NCBI RefSeq assembly: GCF_005870025.1
Contig: NZ_VATA01000007.1
Coordinates: 62,001 to 126,000, forward strand
Direction: 5' to 3'
Length of the DNA stretch: 64,000 nucleotides
Source of the DNA: Poseidonocella sp. HB161398
Lineage (GTDB): Bacteria; Pseudomonadota; Alphaproteobacteria; Rhodobacterales; Rhodobacteraceae
The notes below the pieces were generated by a model, which was not told the origin of the DNA, ran no database searches, and saw only the letters and a program-made list of their open reading frames with translations. This document shows positions 28,307-36,856 of this stretch, piece by piece. The position numbers were made by a program, and so were the translations under genes. Each line of letters starts with the position of its first letter. Position 1 is the stretch's first letter.

Positions 28307-29344
28307 TCAGTCCATGATCATCGGGAAGAGGACGCCGCCGTTCTGCCACAGCTCGTTCGGGCCGCGCGCCAGCTTGTAGGGCGAGCCCTGGCCGAGATTG
28401 CGCTCCCAGACGTCGTTGTAGTTGCCGACCGCCTTGATGATGTCGTAGCCGAAGCTGTCCGACAGGCCGACGCGGCTGCCATAGCCCGGGGTGACGCCCA
28501 GCATCTTGGCGATGTCCGGGGTCGGCGGATTGGCCTTCATCTCGTCGACATTGGCCTGGGTGACGCCGGCCTGCTCGGCGGTCAGCATGGTCGAGAGGGT
28601 GAAGTTGACGATGTCGAGCCAGTGGTCGTCATTCTCGCGCACCACCATGCCGCAGGGACCGGCCGCGAAGGTGTCGGGCAGGATGACGTGGTCGGCCTCG
28701 TTCTCGGCGTTCAGCCGCGCCACGGCAAGCTGCACGTCCCATTCGGCATAGGCGTCGCAGCGCCCGGACAGATAGGCGGCCTGGCTCTCCTCGGTCTTCT
28801 CCGAGGCGATGATCTCCATGTCGATGCCATGCGCGGCGAGGTAGCTGGCCAGCAGCTTCTCGGTCGAGGTGCCCGCCGGGACGCAGATCGAGCCGCCGTC
28901 GAGATCGGCCAGCGTCTCGGCGCCCAGCTCCTTGTGGGCCATGACCTTCTGCGAGGTGAAGACATAGACGCTGCTGAACTGCAGGCCCAGCTCGGAATCG
29001 CGGCTGGCGGTCCAGTCGGAGGATTTCACCACCACGTCGAGCTCGCCCGATTGCAGCAGCGGCCAGCGCTGCGCCCAGCTGATCGGCACGATGTTCAGAT
29101 GGCCCTCGTAGGTGCCGAAGACCGCCGTCGCCAGGGCGCGGCAGAAATCGATGTCGAGCCCCTTCCAGTTGCCGGTGTCGTCGACCTCGGCCAGGCCGAG
29201 ATAGGAGCCGTTATGGCCGGTGCAGTTCAGCGCGCCGCGCTCCTTGACCTCGTCGAGCGTGTCGGCGGAGGCGGGCAGGAGCGTGGCGAGGCTCAGCGCC
29301 GCGCCGCATAGGACGGCGAGGGCGCGCAGGGCGGGTTTCTTCAT
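28307..29344 (-). CDS. Amino-acid ABC transporter substrate-binding protein (AapJ-like)
   Basis: 345 residues. A Sec signal peptide (about 1-27, ending LLPASA) precedes an AapJ/BztA-type binding domain: TLDEVKERGALNCTGHNG, GLDIDFCRALATAVFG, SSDWTASRDSELGLQFSSVY and GSICVPAGTSTEK. The C-terminus (LGVTPGYGSRVGLSDSFGYD) is also typical. It captures amino acids or related compounds for the AapQMP system downstream. It lies within the catabolic operon, after the racemase gene. Confidence 0.93.
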   Translation of the reverse strand: MKKPALRALAVLCGAALSLATLLPASADTLDEVKERGALNCTGHNGSYLGLAEVDDTGNWKGLDIDFCRALATAVFGTYEGHLNIVPISWAQRWPLLQSGELDVVVKSSDWTASRDSELGLQFSSVYVFTSQKVMAHKELGAETLADLDGGSICVPAGTSTEKLLASYLAAHGIDMEIIASEKTEESQAAYLSGRCDAYAEWDVQLAVARLNAENEADHVILPDTFAAGPCGMVVRENDDHWLDIVNFTLSTMLTAEQAGVTQANVDEMKANPPTPDIAKMLGVTPGYGSRVGLSDSFGYDIIKAVGNYNDVWERNLGQGSPYKLARGPNELWQNGGVLFPMIMD

Positions 29345-29421
29345 GTGTCACTCTCTGTTGGCTAGCTTGTTTTTTTGTTGTCTGCCCCGCCCGGCGCGGC
29401 CGGACGGGCACCGGGACGGGC

Positions 29422-30222
29422 TCAGCCGCCGATCAGGCCCAGCTTCCTGCGGGCGTTGGAAATGCGCTCGGGAACCGGCGGGCGCAGCGCCAGCCGGGTG
29501 CTTTTGACATAGCCCGTCGCGCGGGCGATCTCGGCCATGGTCTCGGTCTGCTTCAGCCCGACAGTGGCAGCATCGACAACCGGAACGCCGGTGCCGGGCA
29601 CCTCGGTATAGCCCGCCGCGCGCAGCAGCGGGCCGTAGAAGGTGCAGCCGATCAGCACCACCTCGGCGCCGTCGCGCACGCACTCCTCTGCCACCTTGTT
29701 CCAGCGCGGCACGATCTCCGCCGCGACGCGTTCGGGATCGGTGGCCGCGAGGATCGCGCCGAGATCGGATTCGGGCGCGATCGCGCGGACCGGACGGGTT
29801 ATCGCCCGGTCCCCGAGCGCATAGGCGCGGATGTCGCGCTCGATCGCGACGGTGGTCTTGTCCGAGACGGTGACGACGGCAAAGCGCCGCCCCATCGTCA
29901 GCGCCGCCAGCATCGCCTGCTCGCTGACCGAGCCGACCGGGATCGACAGCATCTCGCGCGCCTCCCAGAGCGGGTCGTTCCAGCAGGCGATGAAGACCGC
30001 GTCGAAGCCCTCTTCCTCCGCGCGGATCGCCTCTTCGACGACCAGCACCGAGTTGAGATGCTCGGCATAGAGCGAGCGCAGGTAGTCGCCGGCCTTCACC
30101 GGGAAGCGCCACTTCACCTCGGTGCCCGGATGCAGCGGCTGGCGCACCATGGCATCGACCTTCGCGTACATCGGCTCCAGCGCGGGATTGCGGCTGTCGG
30201 TATTGATCCAGCAGATCCTCAA
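29422..30222 (-). CDS. Aspartate/glutamate (hydantoin) racemase-family protein
   Basis: 266 residues from a TTG start at 30220-30222, supported by GAGGAG seven bases upstream. It has the two catalytic cysteines of the Asp/Glu/hydantoin racemase superfamily, C80 in FIACWNDP and C193 in VLIGCTFYG, each in its half of the two-domain fold. The sequence between (SIPVGSVSEQAMLAALTMG) fits the hydantoin-racemase branch. It would interconvert enantiomers of an amino acid, hydantoin or related cyclic compound. The partner FAD oxidase in the same operon may require one enantiomer (inference). Confidence 0.82.
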   Translation of the reverse strand: MRICWINTDSRNPALEPMYAKVDAMVRQPLHPGTEVKWRFPVKAGDYLRSLYAEHLNSVLVVEEAIRAEEEGFDAVFIACWNDPLWEAREMLSIPVGSVSEQAMLAALTMGRRFAVVTVSDKTTVAIERDIRAYALGDRAITRPVRAIAPESDLGAILAATDPERVAAEIVPRWNKVAEECVRDGAEVVLIGCTFYGPLLRAAGYTEVPGTGVPVVDAATVGLKQTETMAEIARATGYVKSTRLALRPPVPERISNARRKLGLIGG

Positions 30223-30226
30223 GGGG

Positions 30227-30595
30227 TCACTCCTCTGGCCCGGGGGCGTTGCGCGCGAAGAACTGGACGGGCTGGCCGGCGGGGTCGAACACCGTCAGCA
30301 CCTTGCCGTGGCCGCCCATGTCGCGGATGTCGGGGGTCTGGCCGGTGGCCTCGAGCCGTTCGACCAGCGCCGCCATGTCGGAGACGTCGAAGACCACGAC
30401 ATGGCCGGGCGGGCCGCTCGGGGTCTCGCGCGGGCCGGCGATGGCGAAATCCGTGCCCTTCAGCCCATACTGCACCCAGTGGTCCTCGTCGGCGAAGCGC
30501 AGCGAGAGGCCCAGCGTCTCCTCGTAGAACTGCCGCATGGCGGGCACGTCCTCGGCGGGGACATAGCAGGTGCGGATGCCGGTGATCAGCCGCAT
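30227..30595 (-). CDS. VOC-superfamily protein (glyoxalase/bleomycin resistance/dioxygenase fold)
   Basis: 122 residues covering one VOC domain (two beta-alpha-beta-beta-beta units): FYEETLGLSLRFADEDHW, VVVFDVSDMAALVERL, then GKVLTVFDPAGQPVQFF. Candidate metal ligands are H38 (EDHW) and an acidic residue near the C-terminus. Stand-alone VOC proteins act as isomerases, dioxygenases or binding proteins, so no reaction can be assigned. It is separated from the racemase TTG by 4 bp and follows the LLM monooxygenase gene. Confidence 0.82.
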   Translation of the reverse strand: MRLITGIRTCYVPAEDVPAMRQFYEETLGLSLRFADEDHWVQYGLKGTDFAIAGPRETPSGPPGHVVVFDVSDMAALVERLEATGQTPDIRDMGGHGKVLTVFDPAGQPVQFFARNAPGPEE

Positions 30596-30656
30596 GGGCG
30601 CCTCCCCCGGCGGGGCGCCGCCGGGGCGGCGCCGGACGCGGCGCGGGGGCCCGCCA

Positions 30657-31736
30657 TCAGCCGGCCTTGGCCAGGGCGGGCTGGGTGCCGAAGGCGTCGA
30701 GCGGGCCGACCTCCTTCTCCACCAGCGGGATCACCTCCTTGCCGAAGCGCTCCAGCGAGCCGGCGGCCATCTCGATCGGCATGTCGCCGAAATTGAAGAA
30801 GGTGCTGTAATGGACCGGGTCCATGCGGCGGACATCGGCGACGATCTGCTCGGCCACGTGATGGGCGTCGCCGCAGATGATGTTCTGCGCGGTCTCCTCC
30901 AGCGGCACCTCGCCCGGCACCGGGCGGCTGACCAGGTGCGAGCCCTCGAGCTCCAGGTCGGGATCGCGCAGCAGGACGACGCCGCGGGCGACCCGGCGGG
31001 CATGCTCGGCCGCCTTCAGCGCCTGCTCGCGGCTGTCGGTGACATGGATGTACTGCTGCGGCGCGAAGGCCATGGGGCTGTCCATCTCGGCCGCCTTCCA
31101 GGCGTTGCAGAGATTGTCGTAGAGCCCGTAGAGCTTCGGGGAGCCCGCCGCCCCGGCGGTGGCGAAGGAGACCGGCTTGTGCCGGTCGAAGCGCTTGAGC
31201 ACCCGCGGATCGGCGGCTGTCAGGTAGAGGTCGGGCATGCCCTGGCGCGGGCGGGCGGTCAGGAAGGTCTTGGGGATCTGCACGAATTCGCCGTCGAACT
31301 CGACCTCGCCGGTGGTCAGCGCCTGTTCCAGGACGCACCAGTATTCGAGGAAGATGTCGGTCTTGCGCGCCACGTCCTGGCCGTAGCGGTTGAACTCGTA
31401 GGGCTGGTAGCCCGAGCCGATGCCGATGGCGATCCGCCCCTCGGTCATCTGGTCGAGCAGCGCGATCTCCTGCGCGACGCGCATCGGATGGTAGAGCGGC
31501 AGCACGATGACGCCGGTGCCCATGCGGATCTGCTTGGTCAGGCCGCTGAAGCGCGCGCCCATCATCAGCGGGGAGACCGAGATCGAGTAGTTCGAGAAGT
31601 GGTGCTCGGCAAACCATGCGGTCTCGAAGCCGATCTCGTCCGCCATCTGCACCAGGCGCTCCGCGTCGCGGATCACGCCGCCGACGCCGCCCGGATTGTC
31701 GTGGACGGACATCAGGCAGAACAGGCCGAATCTCAT
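30657..31736 (-). CDS. LLM-class flavin-dependent monooxygenase
   Basis: 359 residues from the ATG at 31734-31736 with AAAAGGAGAT as ribosome-binding site. It is a bacterial luciferase-like TIM barrel: FCLMSVHDN at the start, ETAWFAEHHFSNY (family AEHH motif), GTGVIVLPLYHPMRVAQEIA and GRIAIGIGSGYQPYEF, which binds FMN phosphate. Such enzymes use FMNH2 from a separate reductase to oxidise or cleave small molecules. It is the first gene of the eight-gene operon and faces a LysR gene across a 358-bp divergent region. The substrate is unknown. Confidence 0.88.
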   Translation of the reverse strand: MRFGLFCLMSVHDNPGGVGGVIRDAERLVQMADEIGFETAWFAEHHFSNYSISVSPLMMGARFSGLTKQIRMGTGVIVLPLYHPMRVAQEIALLDQMTEGRIAIGIGSGYQPYEFNRYGQDVARKTDIFLEYWCVLEQALTTGEVEFDGEFVQIPKTFLTARPRQGMPDLYLTAADPRVLKRFDRHKPVSFATAGAAGSPKLYGLYDNLCNAWKAAEMDSPMAFAPQQYIHVTDSREQALKAAEHARRVARGVVLLRDPDLELEGSHLVSRPVPGEVPLEETAQNIICGDAHHVAEQIVADVRRMDPVHYSTFFNFGDMPIEMAAGSLERFGKEVIPLVEKEVGPLDAFGTQPALAKAG

Positions 31737-32094
31737 GGATATCTCCTTTTCGTGCTGCGGCAGCGACCTTGGGGCCGCCCGCAATCTCTTTGTTTCCCTG
31801 TCCCGGACGCGCGGGTCCGGATTGCCCGCGCGTCGGGCGGACAATGGTTTCGCTGTTGCGGCGCCAGCCATGCTGTGCCGCAGAATTACCGCAGTGAAAC
31901 TCCGCCCCGCCGCGGGGCTTTGCCACGACAGGTAAGGTGCAACAGGCTGCAATAGATGGATATTCTGATCCCAGAATGTCTTCGCCTGCCGTCGCCGCGG
32001 ATTTCGCGGTTGCAGCATTCCTGCAAGCTACGCATGGCCGGGAGCGAAAAAAAACCTAGTCTTTGTGAGTTTAAAAGAAATATATGCTTTCGTT
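31737..32094. promoter_or_regulatory. Divergent control region between LLM operon and LysR gene
   Basis: 358 bp with two inverted repeats of LysR-box type. One is ATTCTG-ATCC-CAGAAT at 31962-31977 (fits T-N11-A). The other is TTGCAG-CATTC-CTGCAA at 32010-32026. An A-rich patch follows at 32048-32090 just before the LysR start. This is the likely site of regulation of both the operon and the regulator itself. Confidence 0.55.
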
Positions 32095-33000
32095 ATGGAT
32101 ATCCGTTTCCTGGAAAGTTTCGTCACGGTCGCCGAATGCGGCTCGATCGCGGAGGCCGCGCGGCGCCTCAACCTGACGCCCGCCGCACTGGCGCAGAGAC
32201 TGCAGAAACTCGAGCAGATCCTCGGCCGCCCGCTGGTGGTGCGGGCCGGGCGGACGGTGCGGCCGACGGCCTCGGGGCTGGCGATCCTGCCCCATGCGCG
32301 CAGCCTGATCGAAAGCGCCCGCGACCTGTCCTCGATCGCCGCCAATGACGAGCCGGCCGGGCGGCTGCTGATCGGGGCGACGGCCAGCGCGCTGACCGGG
32401 CTGCTACCCGAGATCGTCGGCAAGCTGCGCGGGCTCTATCCCGGGATCGAGTATTTCGTGCAGCCCGGCGCCTCGATCCCTCTTTATCACGAGGTCGCCT
32501 CGGGCAAGATCGACGCGGCGCTGATCGTGCAGCCGCAATTCGCCATGCCGAAATCGACCGGCTGGATGGCGATCCGGCAGGAGCCGCTGCTGCTGATCGC
32601 GCCCGAGGGCGTGGCGCTGGACAATCCGCACGAGGTCATCACCAGCCACCCCTTCATTCGCTACGACCGCAGCCAGTGGGGCGGCAGCATCGTCGACCGC
32701 TACCTGCGGCAGAACCAGCTGAAAGTGAAGGAATGGCTGGAGCTCGACGCGCTCGACGCCATCGCCTCGCTGGTCAGCCGCCGGCTGGGCGTGGCGGTGG
32801 TGCCCGACTGGGCGCCGCCCTGGCCCGAGGGGCTGAAGCTGGGCAAGCGGGTCCTGCCCGATGGCGGGTACCGGCAGATCGGGGTGCTGTGGAACCGCTC
32901 GGGCCCGCGCAGCCTGGCGGTGCAGGCCTTCGTCGATGCCTGCGCGACGATGCGCGACGATGCCGCGCGGATCGGCACGCCCGAGATGTTCCTGGAATAG
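32095..33000 (+). CDS. LysR-family transcriptional regulator
   Basis: 301 residues from the ATG at 32095; an in-frame TTG 30 bp upstream is less likely. HTH at about 15-60 (SIAEAARRLNLTPAALAQRL), then a substrate-binding domain (FVQPGASIPLYHEVASGKID, LIVQPQFAMPKSTGW). It is divergent from the LLM/racemase/ABC operon, with LysR-box palindromes between, so it very probably controls that operon. The C-terminus reaches 33000, 22 bp before the converging SDR gene. Confidence 0.9.
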   Translation: MDIRFLESFVTVAECGSIAEAARRLNLTPAALAQRLQKLEQILGRPLVVRAGRTVRPTASGLAILPHARSLIESARDLSSIAANDEPAGRLLIGATASALTGLLPEIVGKLRGLYPGIEYFVQPGASIPLYHEVASGKIDAALIVQPQFAMPKSTGWMAIRQEPLLLIAPEGVALDNPHEVITSHPFIRYDRSQWGGSIVDRYLRQNQLKVKEWLELDALDAIASLVSRRLGVAVVPDWAPPWPEGLKLGKRVLPDGGYRQIGVLWNRSGPRSLAVQAFVDACATMRDDAARIGTPEMFLE

Positions 33001-33021
33001 CCCGGGCGGCCGGAGACCGGG

Positions 33022-33771
33022 TCAGGCGTAGATGTAGCCGCCCGAGACGATCATGTTCTCGCCGGTCATGTAGGTGTTGCGCGGCCCGCCGGCCATCATC
33101 ACCCATTGGGCGATTTCCTCCGGCTCGGCGGCGCGGCCGACCGGGCTGGCCTTGGCGAGCTCGGCCAGGAAGCCCGACTGGCGCGCCTTCTCCGTGGCCA
33201 TGCCCGCGGGCGCCACGGAATTGACCAGGATGCCCTCGGCGGCGACGGCATGGGCCATGCTGCGGGTCAGCGAGGCGACCGCCGCCTTGGTCGCGGCGTA
33301 ATAGGCGTTCTGCGGATGCGCCTTGAACGCGTCGACCGAGGTGATGTTGACGATCCGCCCGCGCACCAGCCCCTCGGGCGGGCGGGCCTGCATGTGGCGC
33401 ACCGCGGCGACCATCATGTGGTAGGTGCCCTTGACGTTGACCGCATTGGCCATGTCCCAGTCCTCGTCGCTGATCTCGAGGATCGGGCGGCGCGGATAGA
33501 CGGCGGCGGAATTGACCAGCGTGTCGATCCGCCCGAGCTTTTCCGCGATCTCGCCGAAGGCGGCATGGCTGGCCTCCGCCGTGCGGATGTCGCAGCCCGC
33601 CGAGGCCGCCGGGATCCCCGCGGCCAGCGCAGGCGCCAGTGCCGCCCCGGCGGCCGCGGCGTCGATATCGATCACGCCGATCGCCGATGCGCCCTCCGCC
33701 ACTGCCATGCTTGCCAGAAGCGCTCCCAGGCCGGCGCCGCCGCCGACGATCAAGACCGACAAATCCTTCAT
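33022..33771 (-). CDS. Short-chain dehydrogenase/reductase (possible IacE equivalent)
   Basis: 249 residues from the ATG at 33769-33771, preceded by AGGAGAG; the alternative start at 33810 has no ribosome-binding site. The cofactor-binding loop is VGGGAGLGALLAS (usually TGxxxGxG). The NNAG-equivalent is VNSAAVYP, and the catalytic Ser-Tyr-Lys are in NITSVDAF and YYAATKAAV. SDR enzymes oxidise or reduce hydroxyl/keto groups with NAD(P). The iac indole-acetate pathway includes an SDR, IacE. This gene lies close to an iac-like cluster lacking one elsewhere, so it is a candidate for that role (inference). Confidence 0.82.
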   Translation of the reverse strand: MKDLSVLIVGGGAGLGALLASMAVAEGASAIGVIDIDAAAAGAALAPALAAGIPAASAGCDIRTAEASHAAFGEIAEKLGRIDTLVNSAAVYPRRPILEISDEDWDMANAVNVKGTYHMMVAAVRHMQARPPEGLVRGRIVNITSVDAFKAHPQNAYYAATKAAVASLTRSMAHAVAAEGILVNSVAPAGMATEKARQSGFLAELAKASPVGRAAEPEEIAQWVMMAGGPRNTYMTGENMIVSGGYIYA

Positions 33772-33939
33772 TCCGTCCAACTCTCCTGCTGATGTGATAC
33801 TCGTGCTCATGGACAGGCACCGGGCGGCCGTGGCGCGGAGGCGCGCGGCCGGGCCCTGATACCGGTCTTAGATCAGGACCATGCCGGGGCAGAATGAAGT
33901 TCTTCCATCTTCTGAAGCAACGGATAGCCGCCGCCCCGT

Positions 33940-34857
33940 TCATCCCGGCGCGAAGATCCCGCGCATCAGCCCGCTGAGCCAGGAAATGCCCGGATCGCTG
34001 CGGAAGCCCGAATGGAAATGCGCCCGCACGTCGATGGCCGGCAGCAGCGCGGGCAGGTCGACGGCGCGGAAGTCGCCGCCCGCCACCAGCCGCTCGGCCA
34101 CCGAGGCGGGATAGATGGCGGCCAGGTCGGTGGCGCGGACGATCTCGGGCAGCACCGAGAAATGCTCGATCTGGGCGCGGATATTGTGCTCCAGGCTGTG
34201 CTGCAGCAGGACCGAGCGGACCATCTCGTAGCCGGTCGCCCGCACCGCCACCTCGACGAAGTCGAGCTGGCCGATCGTGGCCTCGGTCAGCGCGCCGCCC
34301 TGCCAGGGATGGTCGCGGCGCAGCAGGCACAGGAAGCGGTCCTCGAGCAGGAAATGGCTGTCGAATTCCGGCGGCTGCAGCGCGGGCAGGTAGCCGAAGG
34401 CCATGTCGACCTGGCCCGAGCGCAGCCGCGCCTCGATCGTCTCCGCCTCGAGCTGGACCGAGCGGATCCGCACCCCCGGCGCCAGTTCGGTCAGCGGCCC
34501 CAGCACCCGCGGCAGCACGTAGCTTTCCGAGATGTCCGACATGGCGATGGTGAAGACCCGGTCCGAGCTGTCCGGGTCGAAGGCGCCATGGCTCGACATG
34601 GTTTCGCGCAGGGTGTCGATGCAGGTCTTGAACGGGCCGTAGAGCCGCCGCGCCGCCGCCGTCGGCTCCATCCGCCGCCCGACCCGGGTGAAGAGCGGAT
34701 CGTCGAACTGCTCGCGCAGCCGGTTCAGCGCATGGCTGACCGCCGGCTGGGTCAGGTGCAGCCGTTCCGCCGCGCCGGTGACCGAGCGCTGTTCCCAGAG
34801 CGCCAGGAAGACGCGGACGAGGTTCAGGTCGAAGGTGTTGAAATTAATCCGGCTCAT
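33940..34857 (-). CDS. LysR-family transcriptional regulator (PcpR/NodD-like subgroup)
   Basis: 305 residues. The N-terminus FNTFDLNLVRVFLALWEQ and the HTH (VTGAAERLHLTQPAVSHAL, NRLREQFDDPLF) mark the subgroup that includes NahR/PcpR/NodD-type regulators of aromatic catabolism. It lies on the same strand as the SDR gene (168 bp upstream of it) and divergent from a flavin-reductase-like gene (34921). It is a plausible regulator of either or of the iac-like cluster. Confidence 0.9.
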   Translation of the reverse strand: MSRINFNTFDLNLVRVFLALWEQRSVTGAAERLHLTQPAVSHALNRLREQFDDPLFTRVGRRMEPTAAARRLYGPFKTCIDTLRETMSSHGAFDPDSSDRVFTIAMSDISESYVLPRVLGPLTELAPGVRIRSVQLEAETIEARLRSGQVDMAFGYLPALQPPEFDSHFLLEDRFLCLLRRDHPWQGGALTEATIGQLDFVEVAVRATGYEMVRSVLLQHSLEHNIRAQIEHFSVLPEIVRATDLAAIYPASVAERLVAGGDFRAVDLPALLPAIDVRAHFHSGFRSDPGISWLSGLMRGIFAPG

Positions 34858-34920
34858 GGGTCTGATTAGGAGAATTCAGTTCATCGATCAACGCGGCTGT
34901 CCTAGCGTGCGGCTTCCCAG

Positions 34921-35538
34921 ATGAAGGACGCTGCCCCGCCCATGGATTTCCGTGATTTCGACATGGCTGCGCTTGCCCCGGCCGAGACCTACAAGCTGCT
35001 TTCCGGCGCGATCCTGCCGCGGCCGATCGCGCTGGTGACGACCTGCTCGGCAGAGGGCGCGGCGAATGCGGCGCCCTTCAGCTTCTTCGGCGTGCTCGGC
35101 CATGACCCCGCGACCGTGGCGCTGGGGATCGAGAAGCGCCCCGATGGCAGGCGCAAGGACACGGCGCGGAACATCCTGGAGACCGGCGCCTTCATCCTGC
35201 ACATCCCCGATGTCGCCCTGGCCGCGGCGGTGGAGCGGATGGCCGCGCCCGAAGCGCCCGGCGTGGACGAGATCGCGCTGGCCGGGCTGGAGACCCGCCC
35301 CGGGCGCCATGTCGCCTGCCCGCGGATCGCCGCGGCGCCGGTGGCACTGGAATGCCGCTTCGTCTCGCAAGTGGATCTGGGCACGGCGCGCGACATCCTG
35401 CTGGGCGAGGTGCTGGGCATCTCGATCCGCGCCGATGCGGTCGACGACCGGCACCGCGTGGATGCCGGCCGGATCGACGCGCTGGCGCGGCTGGGCGGGC
35501 CGCATTTCGCCACCGTGCGCGACCGCTTCACCCTGTGA
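34921..35538 (+). CDS. Flavin reductase-like FMN-binding split-barrel protein (DIM6/NTAB family)
   Basis: 205 residues. The conserved LSGAILPRPIALVTTCSAEG and AAPFSFFGVLGHDPATVALG place it in the DIM6/NTAB flavin-reductase branch, distinct from the HpaC-type reductase at 37429. It may supply reduced FMN to a monooxygenase or act on its own substrate. The start ATG at 34921 or 34942 cannot be decided. It converges with the amidase gene and overlaps it tail to tail by 11 bp (35528-35538). Confidence 0.85.
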   Translation: MKDAAPPMDFRDFDMAALAPAETYKLLSGAILPRPIALVTTCSAEGAANAAPFSFFGVLGHDPATVALGIEKRPDGRRKDTARNILETGAFILHIPDVALAAAVERMAAPEAPGVDEIALAGLETRPGRHVACPRIAAAPVALECRFVSQVDLGTARDILLGEVLGISIRADAVDDRHRVDAGRIDALARLGGPHFATVRDRFTL

Positions 35539-36628
35539 TCAGCGCGGCGGCGGCGCAGACCAGCGCGTCGCCGCCCTTCGGCCCGACGAGCTGCAGCGAG
35601 AGCGGCGCGCCCGCAAGGCTGCCCATCGGCACGGCCAGCGCCGGGTGGCCGATCAGGTTGAAGGCGCGGACATTGCGCGTCACTGCCACGGCCGACGGAT
35701 CGCGCCGTGCCAGCTCCAGCGACGGCGGCGGGGCGGCGAGCGTCGGCAGGGCGAGGAGGTCCACCGAGGCAAGCGCCGCGTCGATCTCGGCCGTGGCAGC
35801 CGCGCGGACGGCCTCGGCCGCTGCCAGGTCCGCCGGGGTCAACTCCGCCCCCGCGCGGATCCGCCCGGCGACATCCGGACTGACAAGACCGGTGGCAAGG
35901 AGCGGGCCGAGCGCCGCCCAGTTCTCGGCATTGATGACGGTCAGCCCGGCCTCGAACGCGGCACCGAGCTGCGTCAGCGCCACCTCCGCCACCGTGATCT
36001 CCGGCCGGTCGAGCGCGGCGCGCAGGGCCGCCTCGATGGCGGGCTCGGCCTGTCCCGCGATCCAGCCGATCCGCGCGCTGCCGATCCGCTGCGGCGCGAA
36101 GCCCGGGGCGAGGACCGACATGGCCCATTGCAGATCGGCAAGCGTCGCCGCGAAGGGGCCGACGCAGTCGAGGCTGCTTTCGGGCGGCATCACGCCCCGG
36201 CGGCTGACCAGCCCGAAGCTCGGCTTCATCCCCCAGACGCCGCAGCAGGCGGCGGGGATGCGGACCGAGCCGCCGGTATCCGTGCCGAGCGCCACGCGGG
36301 CGCTGCCCTCGGCCACGGCGGCCGCGCTGCCCGAGGAGGAGCCGCCGGGGATCAGCGCGGGAAACTGCGCATTGAGCGCCGTCCCGGCATGGTCGTTGAT
36401 CCCCGAGACGCCGAAGGCGAGTTCGTGCAGCACCGTCTTGCCGGTGATCCGCGCCCCGGCGGCGAGCATCCGCGCCACCGCCTCGGCATGTTCTTCCGCG
36501 GGCGGGGCGTCCGCGAGCGCCGGGCAGCCCGCGCGCGTCGGGCGGCCCTTGATGTCGATCGTGTCCTTGACCGCGACCGGCATCCCGTCGGCGGGCCCCA
36601 GCGCGAGCCGCTCCACATAGGTCGTCAT
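35528..36628 (-). CDS. iacH: Amidase-signature enzyme (IacH-like)
   Basis: 366 residues from the ATG at 36626-36628, overlapping the upstream gene's stop by ATGA. The amidase triad is visible: K21 in VAVKDTIDIKG, the cis-Ser in GGSSSGSAAA (about 96-102) and the nucleophile S121 in GTDTGGSVRIPAA. It is shorter than GatA-type enzymes, as expected for small-molecule amidases. Last gene of the iac-like operon; in characterised iac clusters an amidase-family protein IacH is always present, with an unclear step. Assignment rests on family plus neighbourhood. Confidence 0.72.
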   Translation of the reverse strand: MTTYVERLALGPADGMPVAVKDTIDIKGRPTRAGCPALADAPPAEEHAEAVARMLAAGARITGKTVLHELAFGVSGINDHAGTALNAQFPALIPGGSSSGSAAAVAEGSARVALGTDTGGSVRIPAACCGVWGMKPSFGLVSRRGVMPPESSLDCVGPFAATLADLQWAMSVLAPGFAPQRIGSARIGWIAGQAEPAIEAALRAALDRPEITVAEVALTQLGAAFEAGLTVINAENWAALGPLLATGLVSPDVAGRIRAGAELTPADLAAAEAVRAAATAEIDAALASVDLLALPTLAAPPPSLELARRDPSAVAVTRNVRAFNLIGHPALAVPMGSLAGAPLSLQLVGPKGGDALVCAAAALITG

Positions 36629-36846
36629 GGCCGTGCCCCTTCGGTGATCTCCGCCCCGTCTTCGCGCAGGAAGGCCGCTTCGGCAAGGAACTCCGCCTCG
36701 GCCATGCCGAGCGCCAGGACCTCGCCGCCGCGCTCGATCCCGACCCTGAGCATCGCCGTGCCGAACGGGTCGGTCCATTGCTGGATCACCGTGACCTCGG
36801 TCCCGCCATAGGCATAGACCTGCCACATCCGGGTGTGATGTCCCAT
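36625..36846 (-). CDS. Small protein in iac-like operon (IacB position)
   Basis: 73 residues and soluble: MWQVYAYGGTEVTVIQQW, then ERGGEVLALGMAEAEFLAEA. No domain is recognised. It overlaps the amidase start by 4 bp and follows the SnoaL-like gene by 10 bp, so it is translationally coupled and real. Characterised iac clusters contain one small protein of unknown fold, IacB. Position and size agree, but sequence identity could not be tested. Confidence 0.7.
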   Translation of the reverse strand: MGHHTRMWQVYAYGGTEVTVIQQWTDPFGTAMLRVGIERGGEVLALGMAEAEFLAEAAFLREDGAEITEGARP

Positions 36847-36856
36847 CGCCGCCGCC

